A stretch of 64,000 nucleotides of DNA, taken from Streptomyces sp. IMTB 2501. GTDB taxonomy: Bacteria; Actinomycetota; Actinomycetes; Streptomycetales; Streptomycetaceae. The position numbers were made by a program, and so were the translations under genes. How positions within the stretch are numbered: position 1 is the stretch's first letter; every line of letters begins with the position of its first letter. The notes beneath the pieces are model-generated. The model worked only from the letters and a program-made list of their open reading frames with translations. It was not told the origin of the DNA and ran no database searches. Shown here one piece after another: positions 34,334-42,904 of this stretch. The stretch lies in the NCBI RefSeq assembly GCF_001953885.1, contig NZ_MQUS01000018.1, forward strand, positions 17,493-81,492, read 5' to 3'.

Positions 34334-35953
34334 ATGGGACATCTGGAAGCCGCGCACCTCGAGTACCACCTCCCCGACGGGAGGACCCTGCTCGGGGACG
34401 TGTCCTTCCGGGTCGGCGAAGGCGCCGCCGTCGCCCTGGTGGGCCCGAACGGCGCCGGCAAGACGACCCTGCTGCGACTGATCTCCGGCGAGCTGAAGCC
34501 GCACGGCGGCACCGTCACGGTCAGCGGCGGGCTCGGCGTGATGCGCCAGTTCGTGGGCTCCGTACGCGACGAGACGACCGTACGGGACCTGCTCGTGTCC
34601 GTCGCCCCGCCCCGCATCCGCGAGGCCGCACAGGCGGTCGACGAGGCCGAGCACGCCATCATGACCGTCGACGACGAGGCCGCCCAGCTGGCGTACGCCC
34701 AGGCCCTCGCCGACTGGGCCGAGGCGCGCGGTTACGAGGCCGAGACCCTGTGGGACATGTGCACCACCGCGGCCCTCGGCATGCCCTACGAGCGCGCCCA
34801 GTGGCGCCAGGTGCGCACCCTCTCCGGCGGCGAGCAGAAACGCCTCGTGCTGGAGGCGCTGCTGCGCGGCACCGACGAGGTGCTGCTGCTGGACGAGCCG
34901 GACAACTACCTCGACGTGCCGGGCAAACGGTGGCTGGAGGAGCAGCTGCGGGAGACCCGCAAGACGGTCCTGTTCGTCTCGCACGACCGTGAACTGCTGG
35001 CCCGGGCCGCCGAGAAGATCGTCTCCGTGGAGCCGGGGCCGGCCGGTGCCGACGCCTGGGTGCACGGCGGCGGCTTCGCCACCTATCACGAGGCCCGCCG
35101 GGAACGCTTCGCCCGCTTCGAGGAGTTGCGCCGCCGCTGGGACGAGAAGCACGCCCAGCTGAAGAAGCTGGTGCTGAGCCTGCGTCAGGCGGCCTCCGTC
35201 TCCCATGAGCTGGCGTCCCGGTACGCGGCCGCCCAGACCCGGCTGCGCAAGTTCGAGGAGGCCGGACCGCCGCCGGAGCCACCGCGCGAGCAGGACATCA
35301 CCATGCGCCTCAAGGGCGGCCGCACCGGTGTAAGGGCGGTCACCTGCAAGGGACTTGAGCTGACCGGCCTGATGCGGCCGTTCGACCTGGAGGTGTTCTA
35401 CGGCGAACGGGTCGCCGTCCTCGGCTCCAACGGCTCCGGCAAGTCGCACTTCCTGCGGCTGCTCGCGGGCGACGACGTCACGCACACGGGAGAGTGGAAG
35501 CTCGGCGCACGCGTCGTACCCGGCCACTTCGCACAGACCCACGCGCACCCAGAACTCCAGGGCCGCACCCTGCTCGACATCCTGTGGAAGGAGCACTCCC
35601 AGGACCGCGGCGCTGCCATGTCGAGGCTGCGCCGCTATGAGCTGACCCAGCAGGCCGAGCAGTCCTTCGACCGGCTCTCCGGCGGCCAGCAGGCCCGCTT
35701 CCAGATCCTGCTGCTGGAACTGGAGGGCGTCACCGCGCTGCTGCTGGACGAGCCCACCGACAACCTCGACCTGGAGTCCGCCGAGGCCCTCCAGGAGGGC
35801 CTGGAGGCCTTCGAGGGCACGGTCCTCGCGGTCACCCACGACCGCTGGTTCGCCCGCTCCTTCGACCGCTACCTGGTCTTCGGCAGCGACGGCCGCGTCC
35901 GCGAGACCCCGGAACCCGTCTGGGACGAACGCCGCGTGGCACGGGCCCGCTAG
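34334..35953 (+). CDS. ABC-F family ATPase
   Basis: 539 residues with two ATPase domains and no membrane segment. Walker A boxes are GPNGAGKTT and GSNGSGKS; signature motifs are LSGGEQKRL and LSGGQQAR; Walker B is in LLLDEPDNYLD and LLLDEPTDNLD. The interdomain linker (about 240-320) is charged and helical. ABC-F proteins act on ribosomes as translation factors or give resistance to ribosome-targeting antibiotics. Without an adjacent biosynthetic cluster the role is probably housekeeping. Confidence 0.93.
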   Translation: MGHLEAAHLEYHLPDGRTLLGDVSFRVGEGAAVALVGPNGAGKTTLLRLISGELKPHGGTVTVSGGLGVMRQFVGSVRDETTVRDLLVSVAPPRIREAAQAVDEAEHAIMTVDDEAAQLAYAQALADWAEARGYEAETLWDMCTTAALGMPYERAQWRQVRTLSGGEQKRLVLEALLRGTDEVLLLDEPDNYLDVPGKRWLEEQLRETRKTVLFVSHDRELLARAAEKIVSVEPGPAGADAWVHGGGFATYHEARRERFARFEELRRRWDEKHAQLKKLVLSLRQAASVSHELASRYAAAQTRLRKFEEAGPPPEPPREQDITMRLKGGRTGVRAVTCKGLELTGLMRPFDLEVFYGERVAVLGSNGSGKSHFLRLLAGDDVTHTGEWKLGARVVPGHFAQTHAHPELQGRTLLDILWKEHSQDRGAAMSRLRRYELTQQAEQSFDRLSGGQQARFQILLLELEGVTALLLDEPTDNLDLESAEALQEGLEAFEGTVLAVTHDRWFARSFDRYLVFGSDGRVRETPEPVWDERRVARAR

Positions 35954-36051
35954 GACCCGTGCCGGGCCGGGACGGTTGGATGCGGAGGCCCGGGAACCCG
36001 GATGTTCGTACAGTGGTCTCAGGAACACGGACACGACGAGCGGGGCACCAC

Positions 36052-36309
36052 ATGACCGGAGTCGATCCCAGCCGACTGGACGATCAGCAGCTCATGAAGG
36101 AGCTGGAGACGATCCACCGCACGCGCCACGACACCCTCCTGTACGGCTCGAACGACGCGCTGCGGACCCACAACGAGCGCATGGCGCAGCTGGAGGGCGA
36201 GTATCTGCGCCGTAACCCGCGCCGCCTGGTCAGCGCGGGCCGCACCCGCGAGGGCGCCCGGGACCGGCGGTGCGGCGAGGCGGCGGCTCCGGAGGCGTCC
36301 GGCACCTGA
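36052..36309 (+). CDS. DUF6158 family small protein
   Basis: 85 residues starting MTGVDPSRLDDQQLMKELET, with HRTRHDTLLYGSNDAL and EGEYLRRNPRRLVSAGRTREG. This is a very conserved Streptomyces small helical protein of unknown function, often next to DUF2795-type genes, as here. A helical N-terminus is followed by an Arg-rich tail. Confidence 0.8.
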   Translation: MTGVDPSRLDDQQLMKELETIHRTRHDTLLYGSNDALRTHNERMAQLEGEYLRRNPRRLVSAGRTREGARDRRCGEAAAPEASGT

Positions 36310-36340
36310 ATTCACGCGATCCCGGCCGCTCGGCCCCGGC

Positions 36341-36718
36341 TCATCGGCCGCTCGCCAGCGCCTCGGCCAGCTGCTGCACGTTCTCGTAGCGGGCCGAGTG
36401 CGGCAGCCGTGCCACCCCGTCGGCCAGTGCGCCCGGCGCGTTCCGCCGGCGCAGCATACGGGCCAGGTCACGCGCGGTCGCCGGGAAGCAGCCGCGGCTC
36501 AGCGTCCGGGCCAGCTCCGCCCGCATCCGCTCCAGCGACGCCGGCGAACCCAGGCCGCCCACGGGCCCGCTCCACACCTCCGGATCGTCGTCGGCGGCCG
36601 GTTCCGGATCGTGCCACTCCTCCACGCGCGTCGGATGCCGGGACCTCAGCAGGTCCTTCAGCTCGTGCTTCATCTCGTCGTCCCGGTGAACGCTCAGCCG
36701 GTCACTGCCTCGCTGCAT
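36341..36718 (-). CDS. DUF2795-like small protein
   Basis: 125 residues from the ATG at 36718, which has GGAGG five bases upstream; an ATG at 36730 is less likely. The N-terminal half is polar and acidic. The C-terminal half, SRGCFPATARDLARMLRRRN then RLPHSARYENVQQLAEAL, resembles the DUF2795 helical unit, in which FPA is followed by a pattern of leucines. The function is unknown; the unit is thought to be a small nucleic-acid or protein-binding helical domain. Confidence 0.6.
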   Translation of the reverse strand: MQRGSDRLSVHRDDEMKHELKDLLRSRHPTRVEEWHDPEPAADDDPEVWSGPVGGLGSPASLERMRAELARTLSRGCFPATARDLARMLRRRNAPGALADGVARLPHSARYENVQQLAEALASGR

Positions 36719-37157
36719 GTCTGCCTCCACAGGGGACTCGTCCCTGCCTGGTCCTTGCCCGGCAGGAACTCCTGCACCTTCGCCGACACGGCCGTCGCCT
36801 CCCGGTCGCCCGGTCGGTACCTACCGAGTCACCTGCTCAGGGGACGGAAAACCTCGGAAGCCGCCCTGTGGTGCGGTACGAAGCCGTAAGGCGGTTTACG
36901 AGCTGTACGGCGCGGCGCACGATCGGCGCGGCCGCCGTGTGTCACCCGGCCGGCCGCCCGTGTCCCGCGAATGGGGTCCGGCCGCGCGCGCCGCGGCGCC
37001 GTGGGGGCTCTGATGGCAGCGGGGGCACGCCCCGTGCCCCCTGCCCGTGACGCCGTCCGGCAGTGCCGCCGCACCGCCGTACCGGTGCCCGACGCACCGC
37101 CGTCCGGCGTACCACCACCGCCGACCGTTCCGCCGTGCCCGCCGAGGAGCCCGTTCC
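36719..37157. other. Intergenic region, no gene seen
   Basis: About 430 bases between the divergent DUF2795-like gene and the exported Gly/Cys-rich gene. I find no confident ORF, tRNA or terminator. It should carry both promoters. Confidence 0.5.
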
Positions 37158-38081
37158 ATGCGCCGCACCGTCCGTGCCCTGTCCGTCGCCTTCGTCGCCG
37201 GTGCCGCGCTCGCCCTGGCCGGGCCCGCCGCGTCCGCCGCCGAGGCCGTCCCCGGCTCCGTGTCCCCGACTCAATCCGCCGCCCCGGACGGCGTCCCCGG
37301 CTCCGTGTCCCCGACTCAATCCGCCGCCCCGGACGGCGTCCCCGGCCCGTGCGCCGCACCGCAGCGATGCGGCGTGGGCCAGGACGCAGGCCGCACCGCA
37401 TGCCGGGACGGTGAGCCTTGCCCGGGCCGGGACGGTCTGGGCCGGGACGGCGTGGCGCCGGGCGGTGGGGGTCTGGATGGTGTGGGGTCGGGTGGCGTGG
37501 GTTCGGGTCGTGGGGGTCTGGATGGTGTGGGGTCGGGTCGTGGGGGTCTGGACGGTGTGGGGCCAGGTGGCGTGGGTCCGGGCGGCGGTGGTCCGGACGG
37601 TGGCGGGCCCGGTGGTGGGGCCTGTAGCGCGGGCGGGCCGTGTCAGAGCGGCGGGGGTTGCAAGCTGGGTGAGCCGTGCCAGGGCGGCGCGGGCTGTCAG
37701 GTGGGCGAGCAGTGCCAGAGCGGCGGGGGTTGCAAGCCGGGCGAGCCGTGCCAGGGCGACAGTCATGGATGTGCCGGCGGTGGAGCCTGTCACGGCAACG
37801 GTCACGACTGCACCGGCAGCATGGCGTGCCCCGACGATGGCCACACCTGTGGGAAGCCCGGCGACCGGCAGGACCACGGTACCCACGGCTGCGACCCGGG
37901 CACCTCGGAACACCCGCCGCCCGCGGAACACGGAGTCGAGGCCGGCGTCGGAGGCAGCTTCACCGACTCGGTCCCCGCCCTCGCCGCCGGAGCCGCCTGT
38001 ATGGCCGCGGCCTGCGGCGGAGCCGGTTACCGGCTGTACGGCCGTCGGCGCGCCGCGGGAGCCCGGCCCACGGACGTGTGA
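37158..38081 (+). CDS. Exported Gly/Cys-rich repetitive protein with C-terminal membrane anchor
   Basis: 307 residues; GAGGAG eight bases before the ATG. A signal peptide (MRRTVRALSVAFVAGAAL...SAAEA) is followed by a 15-residue repeat VPGSVSPTQSAAPDG in two exact copies and a Gly-rich region of DGVGSGGVG-type units. A region of about 17 cysteines follows in patterns such as CQSGGGCKLGEPCQGGAGCQ. The end has a hydrophobic segment (ALAAGAACMAAACGGAGY) then RLYGRRRAAG, a topology of one membrane anchor with a basic cytoplasmic tail. The function is unknown. A disulfide-rich surface protein is likely. Confidence 0.7.
   Translation: MRRTVRALSVAFVAGAALALAGPAASAAEAVPGSVSPTQSAAPDGVPGSVSPTQSAAPDGVPGPCAAPQRCGVGQDAGRTACRDGEPCPGRDGLGRDGVAPGGGGLDGVGSGGVGSGRGGLDGVGSGRGGLDGVGPGGVGPGGGGPDGGGPGGGACSAGGPCQSGGGCKLGEPCQGGAGCQVGEQCQSGGGCKPGEPCQGDSHGCAGGGACHGNGHDCTGSMACPDDGHTCGKPGDRQDHGTHGCDPGTSEHPPPAEHGVEAGVGGSFTDSVPALAAGAACMAAACGGAGYRLYGRRRAAGARPTDV
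37248..37337 (+). repeat. 45-bp tandem repeat, two units
   Basis: Two identical 45-base units encode VPGSVSPTQSAAPDG twice; a third copy starts at 37338 and diverges after about 12 bases. Confidence 0.9.
37460..37620 (+). repeat. G-rich imperfect repeats (30-base periodicity)
   Basis: Units such as TGGGGGTCTGGATGGTGTGG recur about every 30 bases (for example 37511 and 37541). The many G-runs could form G-quadruplexes and favour copy-number change. Confidence 0.75.
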
Positions 38082-38293
38082 CCGGGCAACAACAGGCCAC
38101 TCCCATGCCGGGCCGTTCGGTGGGTACACACCCTCACGGGAACACCGGCAGCCGGACCCCACACCGACCGACACCACAGGCCACGACCCCCAGTCAGGAA
38201 CACACACCACACAGCAGCCCACGACGACACATCCCGCCCCGGCCGCCCCGGCCCGGACCGGCGGCACCCGGCACCAGGACTGCGGAGGCGGAC

Positions 38294-39550
38294 ATGCGGC
38301 GGACGGACCCCGAGGGCCACGGCCCGGTTCGCTACGGCCCACACCTGCCCGACGACGGCCTCCCCGTACTCCCCGACCTCACCGCCGTACTCGCCGCCGC
38401 GGCGTGCCGCGCCGGCGCCCAGCCCGTCGGTGGTGCCCCCGCCCTCCTCGAAGCGGCCTGCGGCTACTGGACCCGGCGCGGGCTGCCCACCGTCCCCGAC
38501 CACGTGGCTGCCGGCCCCGGCGCCCCCGCGCTGCTGCTCGCCGTCACCGCCGCGCTCGCCGGAGACGGCGCCGACGTCCTCGTCCCCCGACCCTGCGCCG
38601 CCTGGTGGGCGCCGTACGCCCGGTTGCTCGGCCGGCCCGTCTTCCATGTGCCCACTCCCGCCGAGAGCGGCGGCGTCCCCGACCCCTACGCCCTGCTGGA
38701 GACCGTCCGCCGGGTCCGCGCCGAGGGCGGCGAACCCCGGCTGCTCGTGCTCTCCGTCGCAGACGATCCCACGGCCACCGTCGCCCCGCCCGAACTGCTG
38801 CACGAGACCATCGAGGCCGCCACCGCCGAGGGACTGCACCTGGTCAGCGACGAAACCTGGCGCGACACCCTGCACCGCCCCCACGACACCGTCCTGCTCA
38901 GCCCCGCCGAGATGCGTCCCGACCAGGTCACCGTCGTCACCGACCTCGCCGGATCCCTGTTGCCGCCCGGCTGGCCCGCCGCCGTCGCCCGCTTTCCGGC
39001 CACCGAACCCGGACGGCACCTCCACGCGCGCGTGCTCGACATCCTCACCGCACTCGATGCCCGCATCGCCGCACCCGTCGCCGCGGCCGCCGGCTATGCC
39101 CTCGACGAACCCCCGCCCGTCACCGAGCGCCGCGAGGCCACCGTACGGCTGCACGCGCGCGTGGCCGCCGCCGCGCACGCCGCCGTCGTCGCCGCCGGCG
39201 CGCTCGCCCGCCCCCCGCAGGCCGGCCGCCACCTGTACGCCGACCTCGGCCCGCTGCGCGAACCCCTCGCCGCGCAAGGCGTCGGCGACGCACAGGAGTT
39301 GGAGGACCTCCTCACCGCCCGGCTCGGCATGCCCGCACCGGGCGGCCACCGCTTCGGCGACGACCTCGGGGCACTGCGCGTACGACTCGCCACGGGCCCC
39401 CTGCTCGGCGGCACGGGCGAGGAACGCATGGAATGCCTCACCTCATCCGCACCATTGGAACTGCCACACGTGCAACGGGCGTTGACCTCGTTGACGTCGG
39501 TCCTCGACGATCTCCGCGACGACGCTCAGCGATGGGAGCCTCCTCGATGA
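38294..39550 (+). CDS. Aminotransferase class I/II-fold protein lacking the PLP lysine
   Basis: 418 residues from the ATG at 38294 (GGAGG upstream). Fold-type I landmarks are clear: AAGPGAPALLLAVTAAL for the phosphate-binding helix, LVPRPCAAWWAPYARLLGRP, LSVADDPTATV in place of NPxNPTG, and VSDETWRD with the pyridine-binding D186. The next motif, normally SxSK followed by PGWRxG, reads TDLAGSLLPPGW, so G220 stands where the Schiff-base lysine should be. It is probably not a standard aminotransferase. It overlaps the MBL-fold gene by four bases (ATGA), implying a shared function. Confidence 0.75.
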   Translation: MRRTDPEGHGPVRYGPHLPDDGLPVLPDLTAVLAAAACRAGAQPVGGAPALLEAACGYWTRRGLPTVPDHVAAGPGAPALLLAVTAALAGDGADVLVPRPCAAWWAPYARLLGRPVFHVPTPAESGGVPDPYALLETVRRVRAEGGEPRLLVLSVADDPTATVAPPELLHETIEAATAEGLHLVSDETWRDTLHRPHDTVLLSPAEMRPDQVTVVTDLAGSLLPPGWPAAVARFPATEPGRHLHARVLDILTALDARIAAPVAAAAGYALDEPPPVTERREATVRLHARVAAAAHAAVVAAGALARPPQAGRHLYADLGPLREPLAAQGVGDAQELEDLLTARLGMPAPGGHRFGDDLGALRVRLATGPLLGGTGEERMECLTSSAPLELPHVQRALTSLTSVLDDLRDDAQRWEPPR

Positions 39551-40818
39551 CGCAGCAGACGCATGAGCCCGAGGCACACGAACCAGAGACGTACGAGCCG
39601 GCGACGTACGAGCCCGAGACGTACGAGCCCGGACCGGCAACGACCACCACGTCGGCCACGACGACCGCACCGCCCCGCACCACCCTCGCACCGGCCCCCA
39701 CGGCACCCCCTTTCCCACCGCTGGCCGAGCTCCGTCCCCTCGGCGAACACCGCGTGTGGCCACGGACGTTCCACGACCGGCTCACCGCCCCGCTGCCCGG
39801 CCTCAAAGCCCTCGCCCGCTTCGCCCGCGAAGGCGCCGTACGCCCCGGTCCCGGAGGTCTTGCCGGCATCCCGCGGCTGCCCTGCGAACCCGCCCCGCTG
39901 CCCCGCGTCGACACCCGTACCCTCGCCGTCACCTGGGTCGGACACGCCAGCTGGGTCGTCCGGATCGGCGGCCTGACCGTCCTCACCGACCCCGTCTGGT
40001 CCCGCCGCATCCTCGGCACCCCGGCCCGCATCACCCCGGTCGGCGTCCCCTGGGACACCCTGCCGCGCATCGACGCCGTCGTCATCAGCCACAACCACTA
40101 CGACCACCTCGACGCCCCCACGCTGCGCCGACTCCCCCGGGACACCCCGGTGTTCGCACCGGCGGGCCTCGGCCGCTGGTTCCGCCGCCGGCGCTTCACC
40201 CATGTCACCGAGCTGGACTGGTGGGAGGGCGCCGAACTGCATCCAAGGGGCGGCGCCGCAGGCGCCTCGGCCGACGGTGGTGGCGGGCGACGGGCGGGCG
40301 TCCGCTTCGACTTCGTCCCCGCCCACCACTGGTCCAAGCGCACCCTCACCGACACCTGTCACAGCCTCTGGGGCGGCTGGGTCCTCACCGACGCCGACGG
40401 ACAGCGCCTCTACTTCGCCGGCGACACCGGCTACGGCCACTGGTTCTCCCGCATCGGCCGCCGCTACCCCGGCATCGACCTCGCCCTCATGCCCATCGGA
40501 GCCTACGACCCCCGCTGGTGGCTCAAAGACGTCCACTGCGACCCCGAGGAAGCGGTCCAGGCCACCCTCGACGCAGGCGCCCGCCGCATGGCCCCCATGC
40601 ACTGGGGCACCTTCGTCCTCTCGGCAGAACCGGTCCTGGAACCGCTCACGAGAGTGCGGGCGGCCTGGGAGCAGGCGGGGCTGGAGCGGGACGACCTGTG
40701 GGATCTGCCGGTCGGCGGATCAAAGGCGCTGGAGTGGAGCGCCCCGGAAGGAGCGCGGGGCTCTGCCCGACACACGGCTGCCGCCGCGCGGGCGCGAGAA
40801 GGCGCGATAGACCGGTAG
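39547..40818 (+). CDS. MBL-fold metal-dependent hydrolase (NAPE-PLD/UlaG-like)
   Basis: 423 residues; the ATG overlaps the previous TGA. The first 55 residues are a low-complexity Glu/Pro/Thr tail with repeated YEPETYEP units. The hydrolase domain has VTWVGHASWVV, the zinc motif SHNHYDHLD, PAHHWSKRT, YFAGDTGYG and a final MHWGTF, matching the beta-lactamase-fold group related to N-acyl-phosphatidylethanolamine phospholipase D. A Gly/Ala-rich insert (HPRGGAAGASADGGGGRRAG) interrupts the domain before FDFVPAHH. The substrate is unknown, perhaps a phosphodiester lipid. Confidence 0.85.
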   Translation: MTQQTHEPEAHEPETYEPATYEPETYEPGPATTTTSATTTAPPRTTLAPAPTAPPFPPLAELRPLGEHRVWPRTFHDRLTAPLPGLKALARFAREGAVRPGPGGLAGIPRLPCEPAPLPRVDTRTLAVTWVGHASWVVRIGGLTVLTDPVWSRRILGTPARITPVGVPWDTLPRIDAVVISHNHYDHLDAPTLRRLPRDTPVFAPAGLGRWFRRRRFTHVTELDWWEGAELHPRGGAAGASADGGGGRRAGVRFDFVPAHHWSKRTLTDTCHSLWGGWVLTDADGQRLYFAGDTGYGHWFSRIGRRYPGIDLALMPIGAYDPRWWLKDVHCDPEEAVQATLDAGARRMAPMHWGTFVLSAEPVLEPLTRVRAAWEQAGLERDDLWDLPVGGSKALEWSAPEGARGSARHTAAAARAREGAIDR

Positions 40819-40846
40819 CCCGAACACGACCGCACCTGCGACGGCG

Positions 40847-41476
40847 CTACCGAACCCGCCGCACCACACTTGGCATCGCACTGATCACCAAGGTCAGCGT
40901 GACCGCCACCACAACCCCCTCCCAGGGCTCCTCGAACAACGAACCCCCCAGAATCCCGATCACTTGATACGTGGCCGCCCACGCCAGACACGCGGGCAGA
41001 TTCCCCCGCACGAACCTCCGCGACGGCCAGTCGGCCATCAGACACGCCAACATCACCGGAATACGACCGGCAGGCACCAGCCGGGACAACACCAGCACGG
41101 CAACCCCGTGCTGGGCCAGCTTCTCCCGCGCCGACACCAGCCGCGCCTCCGGAGCCCTGGACCGTATCGCCTCCAGCCACCGCGACCCGTTGCGCGACCG
41201 CATCCCGCGCCGCCCCAGCCAGTACAGCGCCGCATCTCCCAGAAACGCGGCCAGCGAAGCCGTCACGAACACCAGAGCCAGCGAGAACGGCGCCGTCTGA
41301 TGGAACGCCACCACCGCCGCCGAACTCACCAGCGCCCCGGTCGGCACCACCGGCACCAGCGCCCCGATCAGCACCAGCAGAAACAACGACGGATAACCGA
41401 TCGCCTGCTGCGTCGACTCCGGCGGCACGGTCGACGTGGAGGCGGCGAGCGACGCCACGGAGGCCGGCCATCTCAC
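40847..41476 (-). CDS. DedA-family membrane protein
   Basis: 209 residues; the GTG start overlaps the stop of the upstream MBL gene by four bases. Several membrane helices (FLLVLIGALVPVVPTGALV, FSLALVFVTASLAAFLGDAA) and the DedA motifs LGDAALYWLGRR and VLSRLVPAGRIPVMLACLMA are visible. DedA proteins are implicated in lipid-carrier flipping and membrane homeostasis. Translational coupling to a metallo-hydrolase hints at a joint membrane-lipid job. Confidence 0.88.
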   Translation of the reverse strand: MRWPASVASLAASTSTVPPESTQQAIGYPSLFLLVLIGALVPVVPTGALVSSAAVVAFHQTAPFSLALVFVTASLAAFLGDAALYWLGRRGMRSRNGSRWLEAIRSRAPEARLVSAREKLAQHGVAVLVLSRLVPAGRIPVMLACLMADWPSRRFVRGNLPACLAWAATYQVIGILGGSLFEEPWEGVVVAVTLTLVISAMPSVVRRVR

Positions 41477-42246
41477 CGCGCGACCTCCAGCCGCACACTC
41501 TCCCCGTGCCCCAGCTTGTGCACGGCCACTTCCGGCGCCGCCACGGCCGCCAGCCGTACGAACTCGTCACCCGGCGCATGGAACTCGTGCGGACGCACCG
41601 CGTCCATCCCGATCGGCCAGTACGTCCCGTAGTGCACCGGCACCGCGGCCCGCGGCGCCAGCCGCGCCAGCGCCCGGGCCGCCCGCTCCGCGTCCAGATG
41701 CCCCGCACCCAGGTACGGCCCCCAGCCCCCCACCGGCAGCAACGCCACGTCCACCGGCCCGACTTGCTCGGCCATCGCGTCGAACAGCCCGGTGTCCCCG
41801 GCGAAATAGGTCCGCGCCTCGCCTTCGACGACATAGCCGAGCGCGGGCGAACGGTGCGGCCCCACCGGCAGCCGCCGCCCGTCGTGCGACGCCGGGACCA
41901 CCCGCACCAGCAACTCACCGATCCGCACCTCGTCCCCGGGCACCACCTCGGTCACGCGCAGCTGTCGCAGCCGGCGCAGTCCCGGTACCGCCCGTGGTGC
42001 GCCCCGGGGTACGAGCAGGCGTGTGCCCTGGGCGAGGCCGGCCAGCGAGGGCAGATGCAGATGGTCGGCGTGCAGATGCGAGACGAGCACCACGTCCGCG
42101 AGGCGCGCCCCGGCCGGCGGCACGGCACCCCGGCGCCGCCGCAGATGGGCCAGCCTGCGGGCGAACAGGGGATCGGTGAGCACCCGTGTGTTCGCGTCCT
42201 GCACCGTGCAGGTGGCGTGACCCCACCAGGTGATCTCCACCGGCAC
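41473..42246 (-). CDS. UlaG-like MBL-fold hydrolase
   Basis: 257 residues from the GTG at 42246, placed after GAAGGAGG; a GTG at 42264 would add six residues but would sit on top of that ribosome site. The sequence starts VPVEITWWGHATCTV, has the zinc site SHLHADHLHLP, VVPASHDGR, TYFAGDTGLFD and VPVHYGTYWPI, the set seen in UlaG-like lactonase/phosphodiesterase relatives. Coupled to the DedA gene downstream. Confidence 0.87.
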   Translation of the reverse strand: MPVEITWWGHATCTVQDANTRVLTDPLFARRLAHLRRRRGAVPPAGARLADVVLVSHLHADHLHLPSLAGLAQGTRLLVPRGAPRAVPGLRRLRQLRVTEVVPGDEVRIGELLVRVVPASHDGRRLPVGPHRSPALGYVVEGEARTYFAGDTGLFDAMAEQVGPVDVALLPVGGWGPYLGAGHLDAERAARALARLAPRAAVPVHYGTYWPIGMDAVRPHEFHAPGDEFVRLAAVAAPEVAVHKLGHGESVRLEVAR

Positions 42247-42331
42247 CCTCTTCGCCTCCTTCACGCGACTCCCCGAAGCCTACGGGCAGGAGTAGGGTCG
42301 GCGACGAAACCCGGAGGTGAGGGGGGACGCC

Positions 42332-42763
42332 ATGGGACAGCTGCGGGGTTCCTCCGACGTGCCCACGACGGTGCGGGTCACCGCGATCGCGAGCCTGACG
42401 CCGCTGGAGGAACTGGAAGCGGACCCGTTCCTCGTCGACTCCCGCAGCCAGCACGCCATGTGCGCCCGCTGGGCAGCCGAACGGGGCTACGTCATCGCCA
42501 GGGAACTTCTGGTCGGCGGACTCCGCTTCGACCACGGCGCACTGTGGGACGGCGTCCGGCCCGGCGTGGACGTCTTCGTCGCCCCCAGCATGCGCGTGCT
42601 GCGGCGGGCCTTGTCCTCGGTGGAGGCGTTCACCGCCGAGTGCGCGCGCCGCGGCGTACGCGTCGAGACCGTAGGCCGGGCCGAACCGTCGTACGACGCC
42701 CAGATGAAGGCCCGCGTCCACCGCCGCCTGTCCATGCCGACGGCCGGCTACGACGGCCGCTGA
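42332..42763 (+). CDS. Resolvase-fold-like small protein, catalytic serine not seen
   Basis: 143 residues; GGAGG upstream of the ATG. The central part, QHAMCARWAAERGYVIAREL, then GVDVFVAPSMRVLRRAL and FTAECARRGVRVETVG, follows the pattern of a serine-resolvase catalytic domain (C..WA...GY, vDvlV....vL.R....F...C...GV.v). The usual N-terminal YxRVSxxxQ with the nucleophile reads VTAIASLTPLEELEADPF instead. It is probably a non-catalytic chromosomal relative. No partner is evident. Confidence 0.6.
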   Translation: MGQLRGSSDVPTTVRVTAIASLTPLEELEADPFLVDSRSQHAMCARWAAERGYVIARELLVGGLRFDHGALWDGVRPGVDVFVAPSMRVLRRALSSVEAFTAECARRGVRVETVGRAEPSYDAQMKARVHRRLSMPTAGYDGR

Positions 42764-42904
42764 CACCCCGGCCGAACCCAACTGAACCCACCTGAACCCA
42801 TCTCGCCGGTATGACAGGGTGGAGGGCGGCCCGCAGGGCCGACGAGGCGAGACGGGTCCTTGCTGCCGAGGCGGGGGAGGGCCGGGACGTGAGGTGTACG
42901 GGGC

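Noticed and set aside
37460..37620. Regular 30-base repeats considered as a CRISPR array
   Set aside because: Repeats are coding, G-rich, have no unique spacers, and no cas genes are present.
37063..39546. Upstream extension of the MBL hydrolase frame to a 1251-residue product
   Set aside because: The extension is Arg/Pro-rich out-of-frame translation of the exported protein and the PLP-fold gene; the ATG at 39547 with ATGA overlap is a better start.
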